This document shows, in pieces, positions 27,101 through 39,378 of a stretch of 64,000 nucleotides of DNA. This stretch comes from Persicaria tinctoria (lineage: Eukaryota > Streptophyta > Magnoliopsida > Caryophyllales > Polygonaceae). The DNA lies in assembly GCA_037127255.1 (NCBI GenBank), contig JBANSL010000020.1, forward strand, positions 61,639,598-61,703,597, read 5' to 3'. The position numbers were made by a program, and so were the translations under genes. How positions within the stretch are numbered: position 1 is the first letter of the stretch; each line of letters opens with the position of its first letter. The notes below the pieces were generated by a model. It saw only the letters and a list, made by a program, of their open reading frames with translations, was not told the origin of the DNA and ran no database searches.

Positions 27101-30100
27101 TGTTTTATCTAAAGGTGATCAGCTAACATTGTATAAATAAATTGTTTCTAGTTTTATAATTCAGCTATAAGATGAACTTCTTGGCAAATGAAGAATTTGA
27201 GGAAGAGAATAGTAAACTGTGAATAAGCAGTGCACTTTCACATAATGTGGGTTCTTCTCAACAAACAGATATAAAGTCCAGCAAGTACAAGAAATCATGG
27301 AATGAATTCAAACAATTCCAAGGACTAGTCACTTCATAAGATATCCACATGTTATCTAGCTCATGCTTTCTTTATTCAAAGGAACTTTTACTTGAAATAA
27401 TGGGAAGAAAGGAAAGTGATCCAAAATCCATAATAAGAAGTTACAATCCAAAGCAGCTTGATGTGGGTTCTTCAAATACAGATTTTAGAAATTTTATTGT
27501 TAGTAATGCAGAGCCTGGTTCTCAATGACAAACAAAGCCACATTGTTAATTTGTCCAAGAGAAAAGATTACAGAGAATGTACACTGAAAACAAAAATCAA
27601 TTCTCAGATAAAATCAGAGATTGTAGCTCTAGTAACAATTCCCATGGTAGCTCGGCAACAAAATATATTGTCTTGTAGCTTGTCCACACAAATTTCCTCA
27701 TTGTCCATAAATGTCAAAAAAGCCTCACGGATTTTGATCAGTTTCCATCTAAATTTCCGTCCTCCTAAACTATCATAAGGATAGATGAAATCCCTAATGT
27801 ATGATCATAAGGATAGATGACAACCCTAATGTATGATCTGTTGATCTTTCACTGCAAGTGAATATGAACATAACAACAAAGATAGAAAACCAAGATTTGG
27901 TTACCAGAATTGAGAAATCAGTTGATGAGATAAGAACTCGCCACTGTAGCCTCTGAGTCGTCCGGCATGACGAATACCTGTAGAATCCCATGAACAATGA
28001 GGCAGTCACCATGATAGAGTTCAGGCAATTTTAAAAAGCAAAACAAAAGATCAAGGTTTAAACTACAAGGTTTGCAGCACATTCAACACAGACAACAGCA
28101 CCCTACTCGCTCTCATCGACTCAACACAGTCGCACAAGCAAATTGCAATGGCGGCTAAACGGCTGCTATGAAATCCCAATCCAGTTCAAATCCCAACTCC
28201 ATCCCTACTCTCTCTCCCCTCAATCCAGAAACCCCAATCCATATACCCCAATTTCAGAGTCGGCCGGATTAAATAGGCAGACAGCAAAGTCATTGGCAGA
28301 AGCTTGAAGAAGAAAATTGGGAGTTTTTTTTACCCTAACTACACATTGAATTCAAGAGCTGACAAAACCCTAACTATAGATTGAATCCGAGATGTACTTA
28401 CCAAATTAAAACCCTAACTGGATATTGAGGGGCGGAGGGGAAGAATTGAGGGACGAGACCAGAGCCCATTGTTGCAGGAGATTGCAGGCCGGAGGTGCCG
28501 GAGAAGGAAGAGGCGCCACAAGTCGGAGGTCGTCAGCCGGAGTGCGAAGACGCAGGAGATTGCAGGAGTGCGCAGTCGCCAGGCGAGATTGCAGGAGTGC
28601 GAAGACGCCGGCGGCCGAAAGTTGACAGAGCGAAATCGCCTCCGGCAAGACGAGAGAGAGTCGAGGACGGCGAGAGAGACGATGTGGTGTGTGGGACGAG
28701 AGAGGCGAGAGACGGTGCGCTGTGTGGGACGAAGTGACGAGAGAGGCGAGAGACCGGCATTTTTTTTTTTCTTGGGGTAAAAGGGTTATTTTGGGCCAAT
28801 TTTTTGCCTCGTGGTTTAGTTGTGCAATTAGACCCATTTTTTTTTTTTTCTAATCACTGCCATTTCCTAAAAAAAAATTCTTCATGTCAAAAGCTGCAAC
28901 GCAACAGTGGGGTTTTGAAGACAATTGCAGGAGTGGGAGAACATGTGTCGCTTCTGGATTGGGCTAGGAGATGCATCTTTCGAGACGTGTCACTCAATGG
29001 ACGGCTGGGATTTAATGCTGGGCATATTTGTTTTATATGTTTAAATTCATTTTTGGGCATTAAATATGTAAAATAAAAAATAACTTTTTTACCAAAATAC
29101 TAGATTCATTTTTTTTATTAGGAAATAATTCGAGAGTCAAGCATACCTGGCAACTCGAGAGGCCGACGAAGTCGGCAGACGGTGTAACTGTCACTACATA
29201 TAAAAAGGTGCAACAACAACAAAGTGGGAGGCGTAGAAACCCGGACGAGCAAGCGAGCCAAACCCGTATATGCTGGAGACAACGTAGACTAAGATCCGAT
29301 GCCAAGCATCCCCAGGCGGCGACACCGTTAGCTGGCGGTAAATCAGGAGCCAGTCCTGTGGGCGGTGAAGACGATCCCCCAAGAAATTTCCTACACATGG
29401 AGTCGCCTTGATACACACCGCCACGACCCCAGCCAATCCCGATACTGGTTGACAGAGCTCCAACATGGAAGAGGAACGCCAAGAGCAACAGGGATCACAA
29501 CCAAGAACCACCCTAGAAGACGCGCACCTTGAATCCTTTTCAAACGAAAGAGACTTTATTCAAACCCTAACGAGAATTTCAAGCCCTTACGGGATTTAGG
29601 CCTTTTCGGGTAGACCTGTCAAACGGGTCATTCGGGTCGGGTTCGGGTCGGGTCACTTTGGGTCCCGGGTAATACGGGTTTCGGGTATTTTCGGGTCTCG
29701 GGTAATACGGGGTTGATCGGGTTTTCGGGTCGATTTCGGGTTGGTCAATTTTATATACTGTATTTGATCTAAAATATTTGATTTTTATTATTTCTCGGAA
29801 TTTTTAATAAAATGTAATAAAATATCAAATATCAAATTTTCAAATAATTTTTTTAAAATAATTTCATGCAATTAGTAATAAGCATAGAATTGTTTTAATA
29901 TTTTAATATTTTTTAGAATTTTTATCTTCTTAAAAAAGTCCGTTGAAAAATAAAAAATCAAATACTATCGATCGAACAGAGTTTTACACAATACAAATAA
30001 ATATAAAAGTTGATTTGAAAATGAAAGATAGAGTGATTGTAATTATAAAATGTAATAAATTGGAATCTCCATAAAAAAAAAATCATATATAATTATAAAT

Positions 30101-33100
30101 CAACCGGGTCACTGGGTCAAATGGGTAAATCGGGTCAAAATTACCGGGTCAATCGGGTCACCGAGTCGAAACCCAGATTACCCAGAAAATTTCCGGGTAT
30201 TTCGGGTTCGGGTCGACCGGGTCGGGTTGTGTTTTGACAGGTTTACTTTCGGGGTATGCTCAAAGAGTGGTTTCAACCCTTTCGGGGTTTATTTTCCCTA
30301 AACCTTGGGCTCGAAGGATCCGAAGCTTGGGCCCGAAGGACCCGAAGCTTAGGCCCCAAGGACCCGAAACTTGGGCCCCAAGGACCAAGGAGGAGCGGGA
30401 GGATCTCGTCATGGCCGGAGGAGAGGCAGCCGCGTCGACACCGGAGAGGACAGCAGAACCAAACGCCGAAATCTAATCACCGGCCAACACACACCACAAC
30501 CCAACCACCGGAGGTCGAAGAGGAGGCAACGTCGGGCGAAAATAGGCCACTGCGCCATCGAGTCGCCGAGGGGAAAAACAACACCCTAGCCGACCGAAAC
30601 GGAGGAAGGGTGGCCCAAAACGCCCGAGGATCAAGCCGATTGGGTTAAGAAAGGGGGGACGGCGCGGTTGGCGGTGGTGGACTGAGAAGAGGTGGCGGTG
30701 GGTAGGCAGGGTGGAGGGATTAACGGGATATTTAGGTTAGGTTTTTTTAGAGAGAGGCAAGAGCCTCTTTTTTTTTTCTTTGAGCCTACTAGATTCATTT
30801 TTATCTACATATAGACATTAATTTTGAATATGTTTTCATATATTTTTTTTAAAAATATTTCTCTTTGGTTATAAATATGCAAAAAATTATCTAAAAAATT
30901 AAATTATAATTATGGAACATTTTAGACGAATAAATAATGTAAGAACATAACATAATTAATTATTAAAAAAATATTTGTTAATATGTGGAAGTTGATTATG
31001 AGTAATTTAATATTAATATTTTAATAATAATAAATGAAGATAATATATAATCGAGAATGAAAATAATTGTTGGAGAGGGGTATATTTGTAAATTGAGTGG
31101 GTATGAAAAGATGAGTTTTGTGATACTAGAGATGTTATTGATAAAGTGAGAAAAATGAGAATGGATGTTAGAATGATGTGGCGGAAAGAGAAGAATAAAA
31201 AATTATTATTCCTAATATCCCTTGATAAACATGGGGTGTGTATGACAGCCATATAAACAAGTTAAAAAGTGTGAAATTATTAGCTGTTAAAAAAATAAAC
31301 GGGTTTAAACGGTGTATGGGAACAACAAATAAGCTTTAGTCAATTAAAAAAAGGGTTTATAAATAAGCTGTAGATTGAAGCTTATTTTGAGGTTTATATT
31401 CCATAATTATTATTTTACCTCTTCTCTTTTATCTTATTTGGTTTGAAAGTACCACAATATCCCTAATAAAAACCAAATAAACTCCACTTTTTACAAATAA
31501 ACTGTTTTTCGCCCCATACGGAGTTTATATTTTTTCATAAATTTTTAACTACTTTTACCAACAGTTTATAAATTTTTACCCTGTTTATAATTTTAGTCAG
31601 TTTATTAACCCCGTCCCATACGAACCCATGGTCTAAGGGCTTGGGTGTTGGGGCTATTACCCCTTTTCTTTTTTTTTTCTTTTTCTTTTTTTGCCTAGGT
31701 GTCAATTGGAAGGGCCTAAGGGCTCTCCAATGTTGATGCTCTAATACGTTCTAAATAGTGTTGTTTGATTTTTTAAGACGTTTTTAAAACAGGAAAAAAA
31801 ACTATATAGAATATCAATTTGCAATTAATTTTTATATAATTTACTACTACTCCCTCCATCTAAAAAAGCATGTTTGGCTTTTCTTCGTACTTTTTAAAGA
31901 GCTAAAAACTATATAAAATATTTTTTTTATTAAAGTTTAAAAATAATGTTATAATTGCTAGTAATAAGTATAAAATTATTTTAAAATAGCAAAAGCATTG
32001 ATATTTTATAGAATCTTTTAGTTATAAAAAAAATATGATATAATTAAAGTGACATGTATTTTGAGACAGATGAAGTAGTTATTAATAATATGTATTGTAT
32101 TAAATTGTTTTCAAAATTTGATATTTTACATAAGTTTTAGTTATTTTAAAAATGTGTTAAAAATTCAAAACAATGTGTATTTATGGACAAAGGGAATATA
32201 TAATATTAGGGCCCATAATTTTTTTCTTGCCCCAGGCTTATAAAACTATAGGACCGGCATGGATTGCCATATTCAAAGATGAGGTGAACAGTAAATAGTG
32301 AATTCTAATTTCGTGATCGTGATTGACCGCAAACTCGCACTTTGCGATCACTATCTGGTAGTATATTTGACGAGATTTTCACTATATACGTAAATATCAA
32401 TTTCGTTTATTTTTTCCTTTTAATAAAACCAGGTCTCATTTTTACCGGATACCCGGTTGTTGGATACCAAAGCAAGCTCCAATCATCCGGAAGTTGCCTT
32501 GACAGCAAACAAGATCTACTGATGACCTCATGCCCATGGGATCCAAGACTATTCAAGACCACCTTTTACCATCAAACTACCTTTACCATTTCCCTATTGA
32601 AGGTCAAAGACTTCATCAAGGATGTTCGAACCCTAGTCTCTTTGTCGCCCCAATCCCTTTGCGGTCTAGACCAGTATGGAGGAATCCTAATGAGGTATGT
32701 TAAAGCCTCAACGGCGTATATGGGAAAGGATGAAGACTCGCTAGACTTCGACATCACATACTATAGGAGCACGGACCCAATGGCCCCAAGGCTCTACGAA
32801 GACATACTCGAGGAGATAGAACAAATGGGATTGTTTAAATACGGTGGGTTGCCACATTGGGGCAAGAATCGGAATTTGGCTTTTGATGGAGTTGAGAAGA
32901 AGTACTTGAATGTCGCGAAGTTTCTTAGCGCGAAAAAGAGGTATGATCCTATGGGATTGTTCTCGAGCGAGTGGACGGACCAAGTTTTAGGATTGAGGGG
33001 AGGACTTACTATTGAAAAGGAAGGGTGTGCTCTTGAAGGGTTGTGTGTGTGCTCAAAGGACATACATTGTGCCCCTTGGAAAGGCTACTTTTGTAGGCCT

Positions 33101-33145
33101 GGGAAGGTTTACATGGAAGCAAGGGTTTGTGTGCGTTTGATGTGA
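18180..33145 (+). CDS. L-gulonolactone oxidase (plant GulLO family), four exons, giant third intron
   Basis: This is a FAD-dependent aldonolactone oxidase, expected to oxidise L-gulono-1,4-lactone towards ascorbate in the secretory or apoplastic space. Exons are 18180-18848, 18988-19243, 20485-20586 and 32433-33145. The GT-AG junctions keep phase and give 579 aa, the usual family length. The ATG at 18180 starts a signal peptide (MIPIALFSATNLFLLLGVAF); the upstream in-frame TTG is not needed. Exon 1 carries the FAD-binding domain (RYHHSIPKL, GGLLSTGAHGSS). Exon 3 ends in the conserved GLTNNG. Exon 4 starts IFTGYP and holds the lactone-oxidase C-domain with the PHWGK motif and a Cys-rich tail. 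Intron 3 is 11,846 bp and packed with transposons; intron 2 (1.24 kb) holds a Mutator-type MITE. No stop or frameshift is seen in the exons. Whether the long intron is spliced efficiently is unknown. Confidence 0.9.
19432..20297. mobile_element. Mutator-like (MULE) MITE in oxidase intron 2
   Basis: Terminal inverted repeats of about 150 bp start GGGAAAACTAATCAAAATACC and mirror the right end (20150-20297). A perfect 9-bp target duplication TTATTCTAA lies at 19423-19431 and 20298-20306, as expected for Mutator-like elements. Inside are a CT-rich non-coding stretch (19670-19830) and a 34-bp tandem repeat (from 20074 and 20108, partial third copy). No transposase is present. Confidence 0.9.
20640..21262. 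mobile_element. MITE with long inverted repeats of reiterated subunits
   Basis: The left arm repeats ACCAAAAATAATATGAACTAT and AACCAATATTAATACGAACTT units, and the right arm is their inverse. Inner arms around TTAATTTTTCGGCCAAACTTT and GACGTGACATCA are also inverted. The centre is AT-rich and non-coding. It lies at the start of the giant intron. The target duplication is hidden in TTATTATTA repeats, so the superfamily is not fixed. Confidence 0.75.
21300..21467 (+). mobile_element. 3' end of a non-LTR retrotransposon with poly(A)
   Basis: A short open end (SPPVGMGEIL, stop near 21395) is followed by a GC-balanced 3' segment and a run of 15 A (about 21452-21466). This is the layout of a severely 5'-truncated plant L1-type LINE. 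No target duplication was identified. Confidence 0.5.
21592..22245 (-). mobile_element. hAT-type MITE (GGCGGACCCAG ends) with tRNA-like Pol III boxes
   Basis: The ends are CAGTGGCGGACCCAG and CTGGGTCCGCCATTG, 14 of 15 complementary. A perfect 8-bp target duplication AATATAAC lies at 21584-21591 and 22246-22253, a hAT signature. On the minus strand are an A-box TGGCTCAAGTGG (22123-22134) and a B-box GGTTCGAGTC (22073-22082), as in a tRNA with a long variable arm. A second CAGTGGCGGATCCAG end at about 21704 and a duplicated 60-bp segment (21719 and 21834) suggest nested or repeated insertion. No protein is encoded. Confidence 0.85.
22275..23279 (+). mobile_element. non-autonomous Helitron candidate
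   Basis: The 3' end carries a small hairpin (CCGTACACGG) followed by GACGGGCCTACACTAGT, ending in CTAGT (23275-23279), the CTRRT terminus of Helitrons. The 5' end is placed at a TC before a TATA-rich run (22275). There are no terminal inverted repeats and no coding capacity. The interior is AT-rich. The 5' boundary is approximate. Confidence 0.55.
22301..22716. repeat. two tandem 209-bp units in the Helitron-like element
   Basis: CTAAAATCGATGCATTG starts at 22301 and 22510. The following text, including GCATACGTGGCGGCGCGTGAG and TAATTGGATAGATGGAATATC, matches almost base for base. Confidence 0.85.
23725..24221. mobile_element. MITE with CTAGGCG arrays
   Basis: The left end CAGTATTTTAAAAATCGCG and the right end GCGCATTTTAGAACATTG are imperfect inverses. 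Both terminal regions consist of reiterated GCGCCTAG/CTAGGCGG units around an AT-rich centre. The layout matches the hAT-like MITEs at 6456 and 7224, but no 8-bp duplication is seen. Confidence 0.6.
24222..24969. other. Intron sequence with a possible MITE end
   Basis: From 24321 the text GAGCATCAATATTGGAGAG follows TAA. Its inverse precedes TAA at about 31740. These could be two ends of one large element or two separate elements. The rest is AT-rich without coding. Confidence 0.3.
24970..26000. mobile_element. Deletion derivative of the Mutator-like element at 58.8 kb
   Basis: About 1 kb is collinear with 58840-59850: GGCTAGGGGTAGAA, GTAGCAGGTGAAGG, GGGTGTCAATCAACCCTTA, TTGATTGATGGGTGTCATTCC, a GGCGGGATGTCCGTGTAATT phrase and AGGATCTCAAACACCCCAA-type text all recur in order. 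The transposase region present at 60-63 kb is absent here. The left end resembles the terminal text of the larger element (CTAAACTAGACC). The right end is not resolved; the sequence grades into a TACCA-rich region. Confidence 0.75.
26040..26916. repeat. TACCA-rich minisatellite region with 91-bp tandem units
   Basis: The first part repeats CCTACCAATATCGTTGTTTTC (about 26093 and 26152) and CTATCCTACCA phrases. From 26704 a 91-bp unit starting GTGTATATATTTCCTACCA recurs at 26795 and 26886 (truncated). The CCTACCA word is shared with the non-coding parts of the Mutator element at 59-63 kb. Confidence 0.75.
26951..27021 (-). tRNA. tRNA-like cloverleaf (tRNA pseudogene or SINE head)
   Basis: On the minus strand 71 nt fold as a tRNA. 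The acceptor stem is AGCCTAT/ATAGGCT (7/7), the D-arm GCTC/GAGC, the anticodon stem TTGTG/CACAA (5/5), and the T-arm GTGAG-TTCGACT-CTCAC (5/5), with discriminator A. The anticodon loop, TATGCA, has six bases instead of seven and no clear U33, so decoding is doubtful. Exact 24-bp direct repeats flank the insert (26893-26916 and 27021-27044), suggesting retroposition. Part of the tail (TAAGTCCAGAGA) resembles the neighbouring 91-bp unit, so local duplication is the alternative. Confidence 0.45.
27045..29097. other. Intron sequence; GC-rich patch at 28.4-28.75 kb, no gene recognised
   Basis: 27045-28400 has no convincing coding exon. 28425-28750 is GC-rich with GAGA/CGCC-type text open in several frames, a sign of composition and not of a gene. 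It ends in T-runs (28760 and 28840) flanking GTGGTTTAGTTGTGCAATTAGACCC, which resembles Mutator-type terminal text in this window. An eroded element with a captured GC-rich insert is possible. Confidence 0.35.
29114..30786 (-). mobile_element. non-LTR retroposon with 16-bp target duplication
   Basis: TACTAGATTCATTTTT occurs at 29098-29113 and 30787-30802. Next to the left copy the plus strand is T-rich, a short poly(A) if read on the minus strand (TTCCTAATAAAAAAAA). The element therefore runs right to left. Without the nested hAT element (29611-30245) it is about 1.04 kb. It is GC-rich with short open frames but no EN or RT motif, so it is non-autonomous or internally deleted. Confidence 0.7.
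29611..30245. mobile_element. hAT-type MITE with CGGGTCGGGT arrays, nested in a retroposon
   Basis: The ends are TAGACCTGTCAAA and TTTGACAGGTTTA (about 11 of 13 complementary). The flanking 8-mers TTTTCGGG (29603-29610) and CTTTCGGG (30246-30253) match at seven of eight bases. Both terminal regions repeat TCGGGTCGGGTT and CGGGTCAAT-like units. The AT-rich middle is non-coding. Confidence 0.82.
30803..31850. other. AT-rich intron sequence
   Basis: No gene is seen. CTCTCCAATGTTGATGCTC before TAA at about 31740 is the inverse of text at 24321. A T-rich run precedes it. Confidence 0.5.
31851..32081. mobile_element. Stowaway-like MITE
   Basis: The left end CTCCCTCCATCTAAAAAAGCATGT follows TA. 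The right end is ACATGTATTTTGAGACAGATGAAGTAG, the inverse type. The interior is AT-rich and non-coding. A lone similar end occurs at about 36288. Confidence 0.65.
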
Positions 33146-33605
33146 TATTAAAATTGAATTAATTATATAATCACTTTCAAATTAAACAAACACATATGTA
33201 CGTTGTGCCTGAAAATCTTAATTTGGCATAGGTTGCCCTGTTATTTTTATGTAATTTATAGTGTTGATGTTATTTTGCAAATTTATATGTAATGCCTTAT
33301 TTCTTAAACATTTGTAATCGGATTATATAACTCGGACCTAATATTCGGGTTATTTTGTTTGGAAAATCTGGTTATTGATCGAAATGCATTATACACTGAT
33401 TATATGATATTCCGATTCAAACTATCAAAGGGGGATAATAGCGCATGGAATTGGATTGTCAGTAAGATCAAGCAATACGATTAAATCCAAATATAGGATT
33501 TAGAAAACCCCAAGTTGCCTTAGTTAACCCAAACTTAATTTTTCTGCTTTTTTGTACGTCACAGATTGATTACATATGATGTACCACTTAGATAACAAGG
33601 GATCA
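33146..33605. other. Convergent 3' regions of the oxidase gene and CRK copy 3
   Basis: The + strand oxidase ends at 33145 and the - strand CRK ends at 33606, so both 3' UTRs must lie here. There is no other reading frame and the sequence is AT-rich. No terminator hairpin applies in a plant gene, and no distinct poly(A) signal stands out. Confidence 0.5.
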
Positions 33606-36079
<2,474 letters not shown>

Positions 36080-36126
36080 TGAAAAGTTACTAGTTCATTG
36101 TTGCTTTCACGGTGGATGATATAGAA

Positions 36127-36187
36127 CTCAGAGTCCTTGTGAAGGCCGGTATGGGAGCCCTCAGCCCTCTAGCAATGCCTCCTAGAC
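36127..36187 (-). pseudogene. CRK kinase-exon scrap upstream of CRK copy 3
   Basis: Minus-strand text reads GGIARGL followed by an insertion, then remnants of the LHEDS region. It matches the exon at 54220-54270 of the intact CRK (CTCTAGCAATGCCT, GAGTCCT-GTGAAGG). Only about 60 bp survive, placed about 50 bp upstream of the start codon of the intact gene. Confidence 0.65.
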
Positions 36188-36461
36188 TAGTGACCTGTTT
36201 GGCATGTCAAAGATTATAATCTATCTTAAAATTAAAATCTAGATGAAATTTTTGCTATAATTCTACAGAGATATATTAAAATGCTACTCCCTCCATCAAA
36301 GAATACATGTCTTTTTACTTTTTAGCACTTTTTTTAGGAGCTAAAAGCCTAAAACTATACTACCCAACCCATAACAAAAAATAAAAATAAAAATCAATCG
36401 ACTCTTCATCTAATCCACCTAATGTTTCATTCGCCAAAATAATCACAACCTACAACCGGTG

Positions 36462-37460
36462 GTGGATCCAGGATTTTCGTCAAGGGGGCTGAAAAACACT
36501 TATGACAAGTTGCAAATCGAGATCAATGTTAATATCAAGAATCAAATTCAGTATATTTTTACAATCGAGTTTCACCAAATACCATACCTACATCACAACC
36601 AAAATGCTAAATTCTTAAATCTGGTGAAGAAGCGGAGGGTCAATTAAGGGATATTGATTGCTTCTATAAAGCCTTTTTGAAATTCATTTGTTACTGTTTG
36701 GAGGATTAAGCTTTTACAATTTAAACTCAGAAGTTTGGGATTTTGTAAAAAGAGGTTGTTCTGATTTGTTTGGTGAATTTACAATATGCATTTCAATTTT
36801 TCACTTGTGTGCAAAACTCAGAAATAATTACCCAAATCACAAACCCCAAATTCAATTCACAAATTCGCAAAATTGTTTCTCAAACCTAATTTCACAAAAA
36901 AAAAAATCCAAAAACAAAACCCTAAATTCTCAATCTTGCCTATAAATTGAATCCCAAATTAAAATTTAGAACACAAATTGACAAAGTATAATCATAAGAA
37001 GAACTAACCTTTTGAATTCTACCTTCAACAAATTTGATTTGAAAATTGGGAATTTGGGACTCACTGTTAGTGGGAGGGAAAGAAGTGAAATGAAGGAGGG
37101 TTGCACTACAGTGGCGGGGAGGACTGTAGGAGGAGCCACCGGTGTCTTCGCCACACCGGAGAGGAGCAGCGAGGGCTGGGTGCGTTGACTCACTGTTAGT
37201 GGGAGGGAAAGAAGTGAAATCAAGAAGGGCTGCAGCACAGTCGTCGGGAGGACTGGAGAAGGAGCCGCCGGTGCCTCCGCCATGCCGGAGAGGAGTAGCG
37301 GGGGCTGGGTGCGGTGGCCGGTGCCAAGGCCGGCCGGAGTGGAGCTGGCGGCGGCGGGCAGCTCGGGTTCGCTTGCGCTATCGCTCAGGGTTAGAAGTTC
37401 ATGTGTCTGTCTAAAAAAATTGGAGGGATTTTGCTGTTTGTGGGAAAAAAAAAAAAAAGT
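36462..37460. mobile_element. TE-like block with GGTGGATCCAGG start
   Basis: The left edge GGTGGTGGATCCAGGATTTTCGTCAAGGGGGC resembles the GGCGGACCCAG ends seen at 21592. The interior is AT-rich, then GC-rich (37055-37400) with a 129-bp tandem duplication. The right end is unclear, near an A-run at 37446-37458. No domain is recognised in its reading frames. Confidence 0.35.
37058..37315. repeat. 129-bp tandem duplication, GC-rich
   Basis: GACTCACTGTTAGTGGGAGG starts at 37058 and 37187. The following text (GTGGCGGGGAGGACTG or GTCGTCGGGAGGACTG, CCGGAGAGGAG) runs in parallel with substitutions. Confidence 0.85.
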
Positions 37461-37664
37461 GGAGTGTTAAAATTCCTTCCCCATGTTAGCGAGCCAAATT
37501 ATCTTTGTGTTTTTATGCTACTTTATATTTATTACAAAAATCAGAGATGTATAAAAATAACGGGGCAAACAAACATCCATTCTAGCAACAAATTAAAAGT
37601 TTAAAAATAAGTAGAACGAGAAATAAGAAAGCGAGGAGAAACAGAGTTGAATGCAAGCCTTTGA

Positions 37665-37885
37665 TTACGGCTCTGAATCTGCTGCTTCCCTTTCCTGTAA
37701 AAGAAAGTGACCAAACTCCTGTTAATTACAAAGTTCAGTTGAATGCTTCAACCATTAATTACAGTACATAAATATAGTTAGGAGAAGCAGATGAAGCCCA
37801 CCATTGCTATGCTATATATGAGAAGCAGATGAAGCCCGCCATTGCTTGATCTAGCAGAAGATGGTGGTGGTGGCGGAGCCTTCCA
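37665..37885 (-). pseudogene. CRK scrap covering the exon 1/exon 2 junction
   Basis: It matches 54970-55110 of the intact CRK: CTTCCCTTTCCTGTAAAA at the exon 2 acceptor, then intron text, then GATGAAGCCC-CC-TTGCT at the exon 1 donor and a GGTGGTGG-rich proline linker. The segment AGAAGCAGATGAAGCCC is duplicated (37782 and 37820). No kinase or DUF26 coding remains. Confidence 0.7.
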
Positions 37886-38117
37886 AACAAAATAAACCCC
37901 ACAAATTATTAGATCCAAACAAAATTACATAAGAGATCGACAAACGGGCTAATTAACCTGATGCGTTGATTGCGTTCCACATGGGTTCACATCCACTGGG
38001 CTTTTTATTATATACCGACCAACTTCCACTTGAGCAACTGGACATATTTTTTCTTCGTATGCTAGCGAGGGTGGGGACAGAGGATATTTACACCCCAGAT
38101 TGAGATTCGAACTCGAA
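37886..38117. other. Intergenic spacer
   Basis: No gene is seen. The sequence leads into the truncated 5' LTR of the element that follows. Confidence 0.5.
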
Positions 38118-39378
38118 CTAAGTTTTCTATTATTTAGGCTTTATCTTTTAATTATTATTATTTTATAATTAGATTAGGTCAACATTAGTTAGAGTAAATC
38201 TCTCCACCTTAATCTCCATTACTTCACATTGTCAGCTCTATATATTCTCTTTGGTAAATCAATAGAATGTGTGTTCTTCTACACCAATATTCAACATGGT
38301 ATCTGAGCTTTTAGCCTAACGGCGTTGATTCTCTAATTTCCGCCTCCGGGCAACTATCCTCCAATTTTTGGCACAAACCAATGCTTTGGCATGTTGCCAC
38401 GAAACCAATCCTACGGCTTAGGCCTCCACCAAACTGGCTATGGGCAATCCAAAACCGCTTCCGTCTTCTGCACTAATAAAAACTTTGGCTTTTGCCAACC
38501 AAATTTCGGCCAAAACCATGTCGACCTTTTATTATCTTCTTGTTTTTCGTTGGCCAAAACCCCATGTCGCCCACACAAAATCGTTATGCCTTAGGGAAAA
38601 TCAAATTTTGGCTTCAGCCATTTAAAAAAAAAAACTCACCTACGGCTAAAGAGTGATTGCATCGATCCTCTTGATGATGGAAAAAAAAAAGCATCGGATC
38701 TTCTTTTCTTTTTGCATCTCCAAATTCTCCTGGCAGGGCACTCACCAGCCCACTCCAAAACCCCTCTCCCCATTTCTCAAATCCCAAACCACCAATGGCA
38801 AGGCACTCACCAGCCCACTCCAAAACCCCTCCCCCCATTTCTCAAATCCCAAACCACCAATGGCAGCTTCAACTGTTGTCGCCTCATCACCTCAGACTCT
38901 CTGCCATCGTACCGCACCAAAGTGTCGTCATCGCCACATCGGCCTCCCTCGATGCCACTCCGACCATCCTAGTCGCCAAGATGCTTGGTGAAGCCGGGCT
39001 CGCCCTCCTCAAGACGTTCGCAAACATCTCCGCACTTCACCAACAATGACGGCTTATCTCATCATTGTCGAACAAGACTCAAATTAAGGAGAATATTTCG
39101 AGGAGGCCAAGAATGACTAGCTACCTCACGGATATGTTTGCTTGTTCAAGACCGAACTTTGAATTCGCCGTCCGTCTTGCAGGGGAATGTTAGGAATAAC
39201 CAAGTTTCCTATTATTTAGGCTTTATCTTTTAATTATTATGATTTTATAATTAGATTAGGTCAACTTTAGTTAGAGTAAATCTCTCCACCTTAATCTCCA
39301 TTACTTCACATTGTCAGCTCTATATATTCTCTTTGGTAAATCAATAGAATGTGTGTTCTCCTACACCAATATTCAACA
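38118..39378 (+). mobile_element. Non-coding LTR retrotransposon (TRIM/LARD-like)
   Basis: The 3' LTR is 39188-39378 (191 bp, TGTTAGGAATAA...TTCAACA). The 5' LTR is 38118-38296 and lacks about the first 13 bp. Right after it, TGGTATCTGAGC (38297-38308) is a primer-binding site for initiator Met-tRNA with one mismatch. A purine tract (GCAGGGGAA) precedes the 3' LTR. The 0.9-kb interior holds no gag or pol domain but has a 65-bp tandem repeat (from 38737 and 38802). The two LTRs are nearly identical where they overlap, so the insertion is fairly recent. Confidence 0.88.

Noticed and set aside
28406..28837. Overlapping frames on both strands in the GC-rich intron patch
   Set aside because: Up to four frames are open at once, which indicates composition and not a gene.
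24321..31743. One 7.4-kb element with GAGCATCAA-ATTGGAGAG ends and TAA duplications
   Set aside because: The ends are inverse and both flanked by TAA, but such ends are very common in plant MITEs, no transposase lies between, and many other elements are inside. Two separate elements are just as likely.
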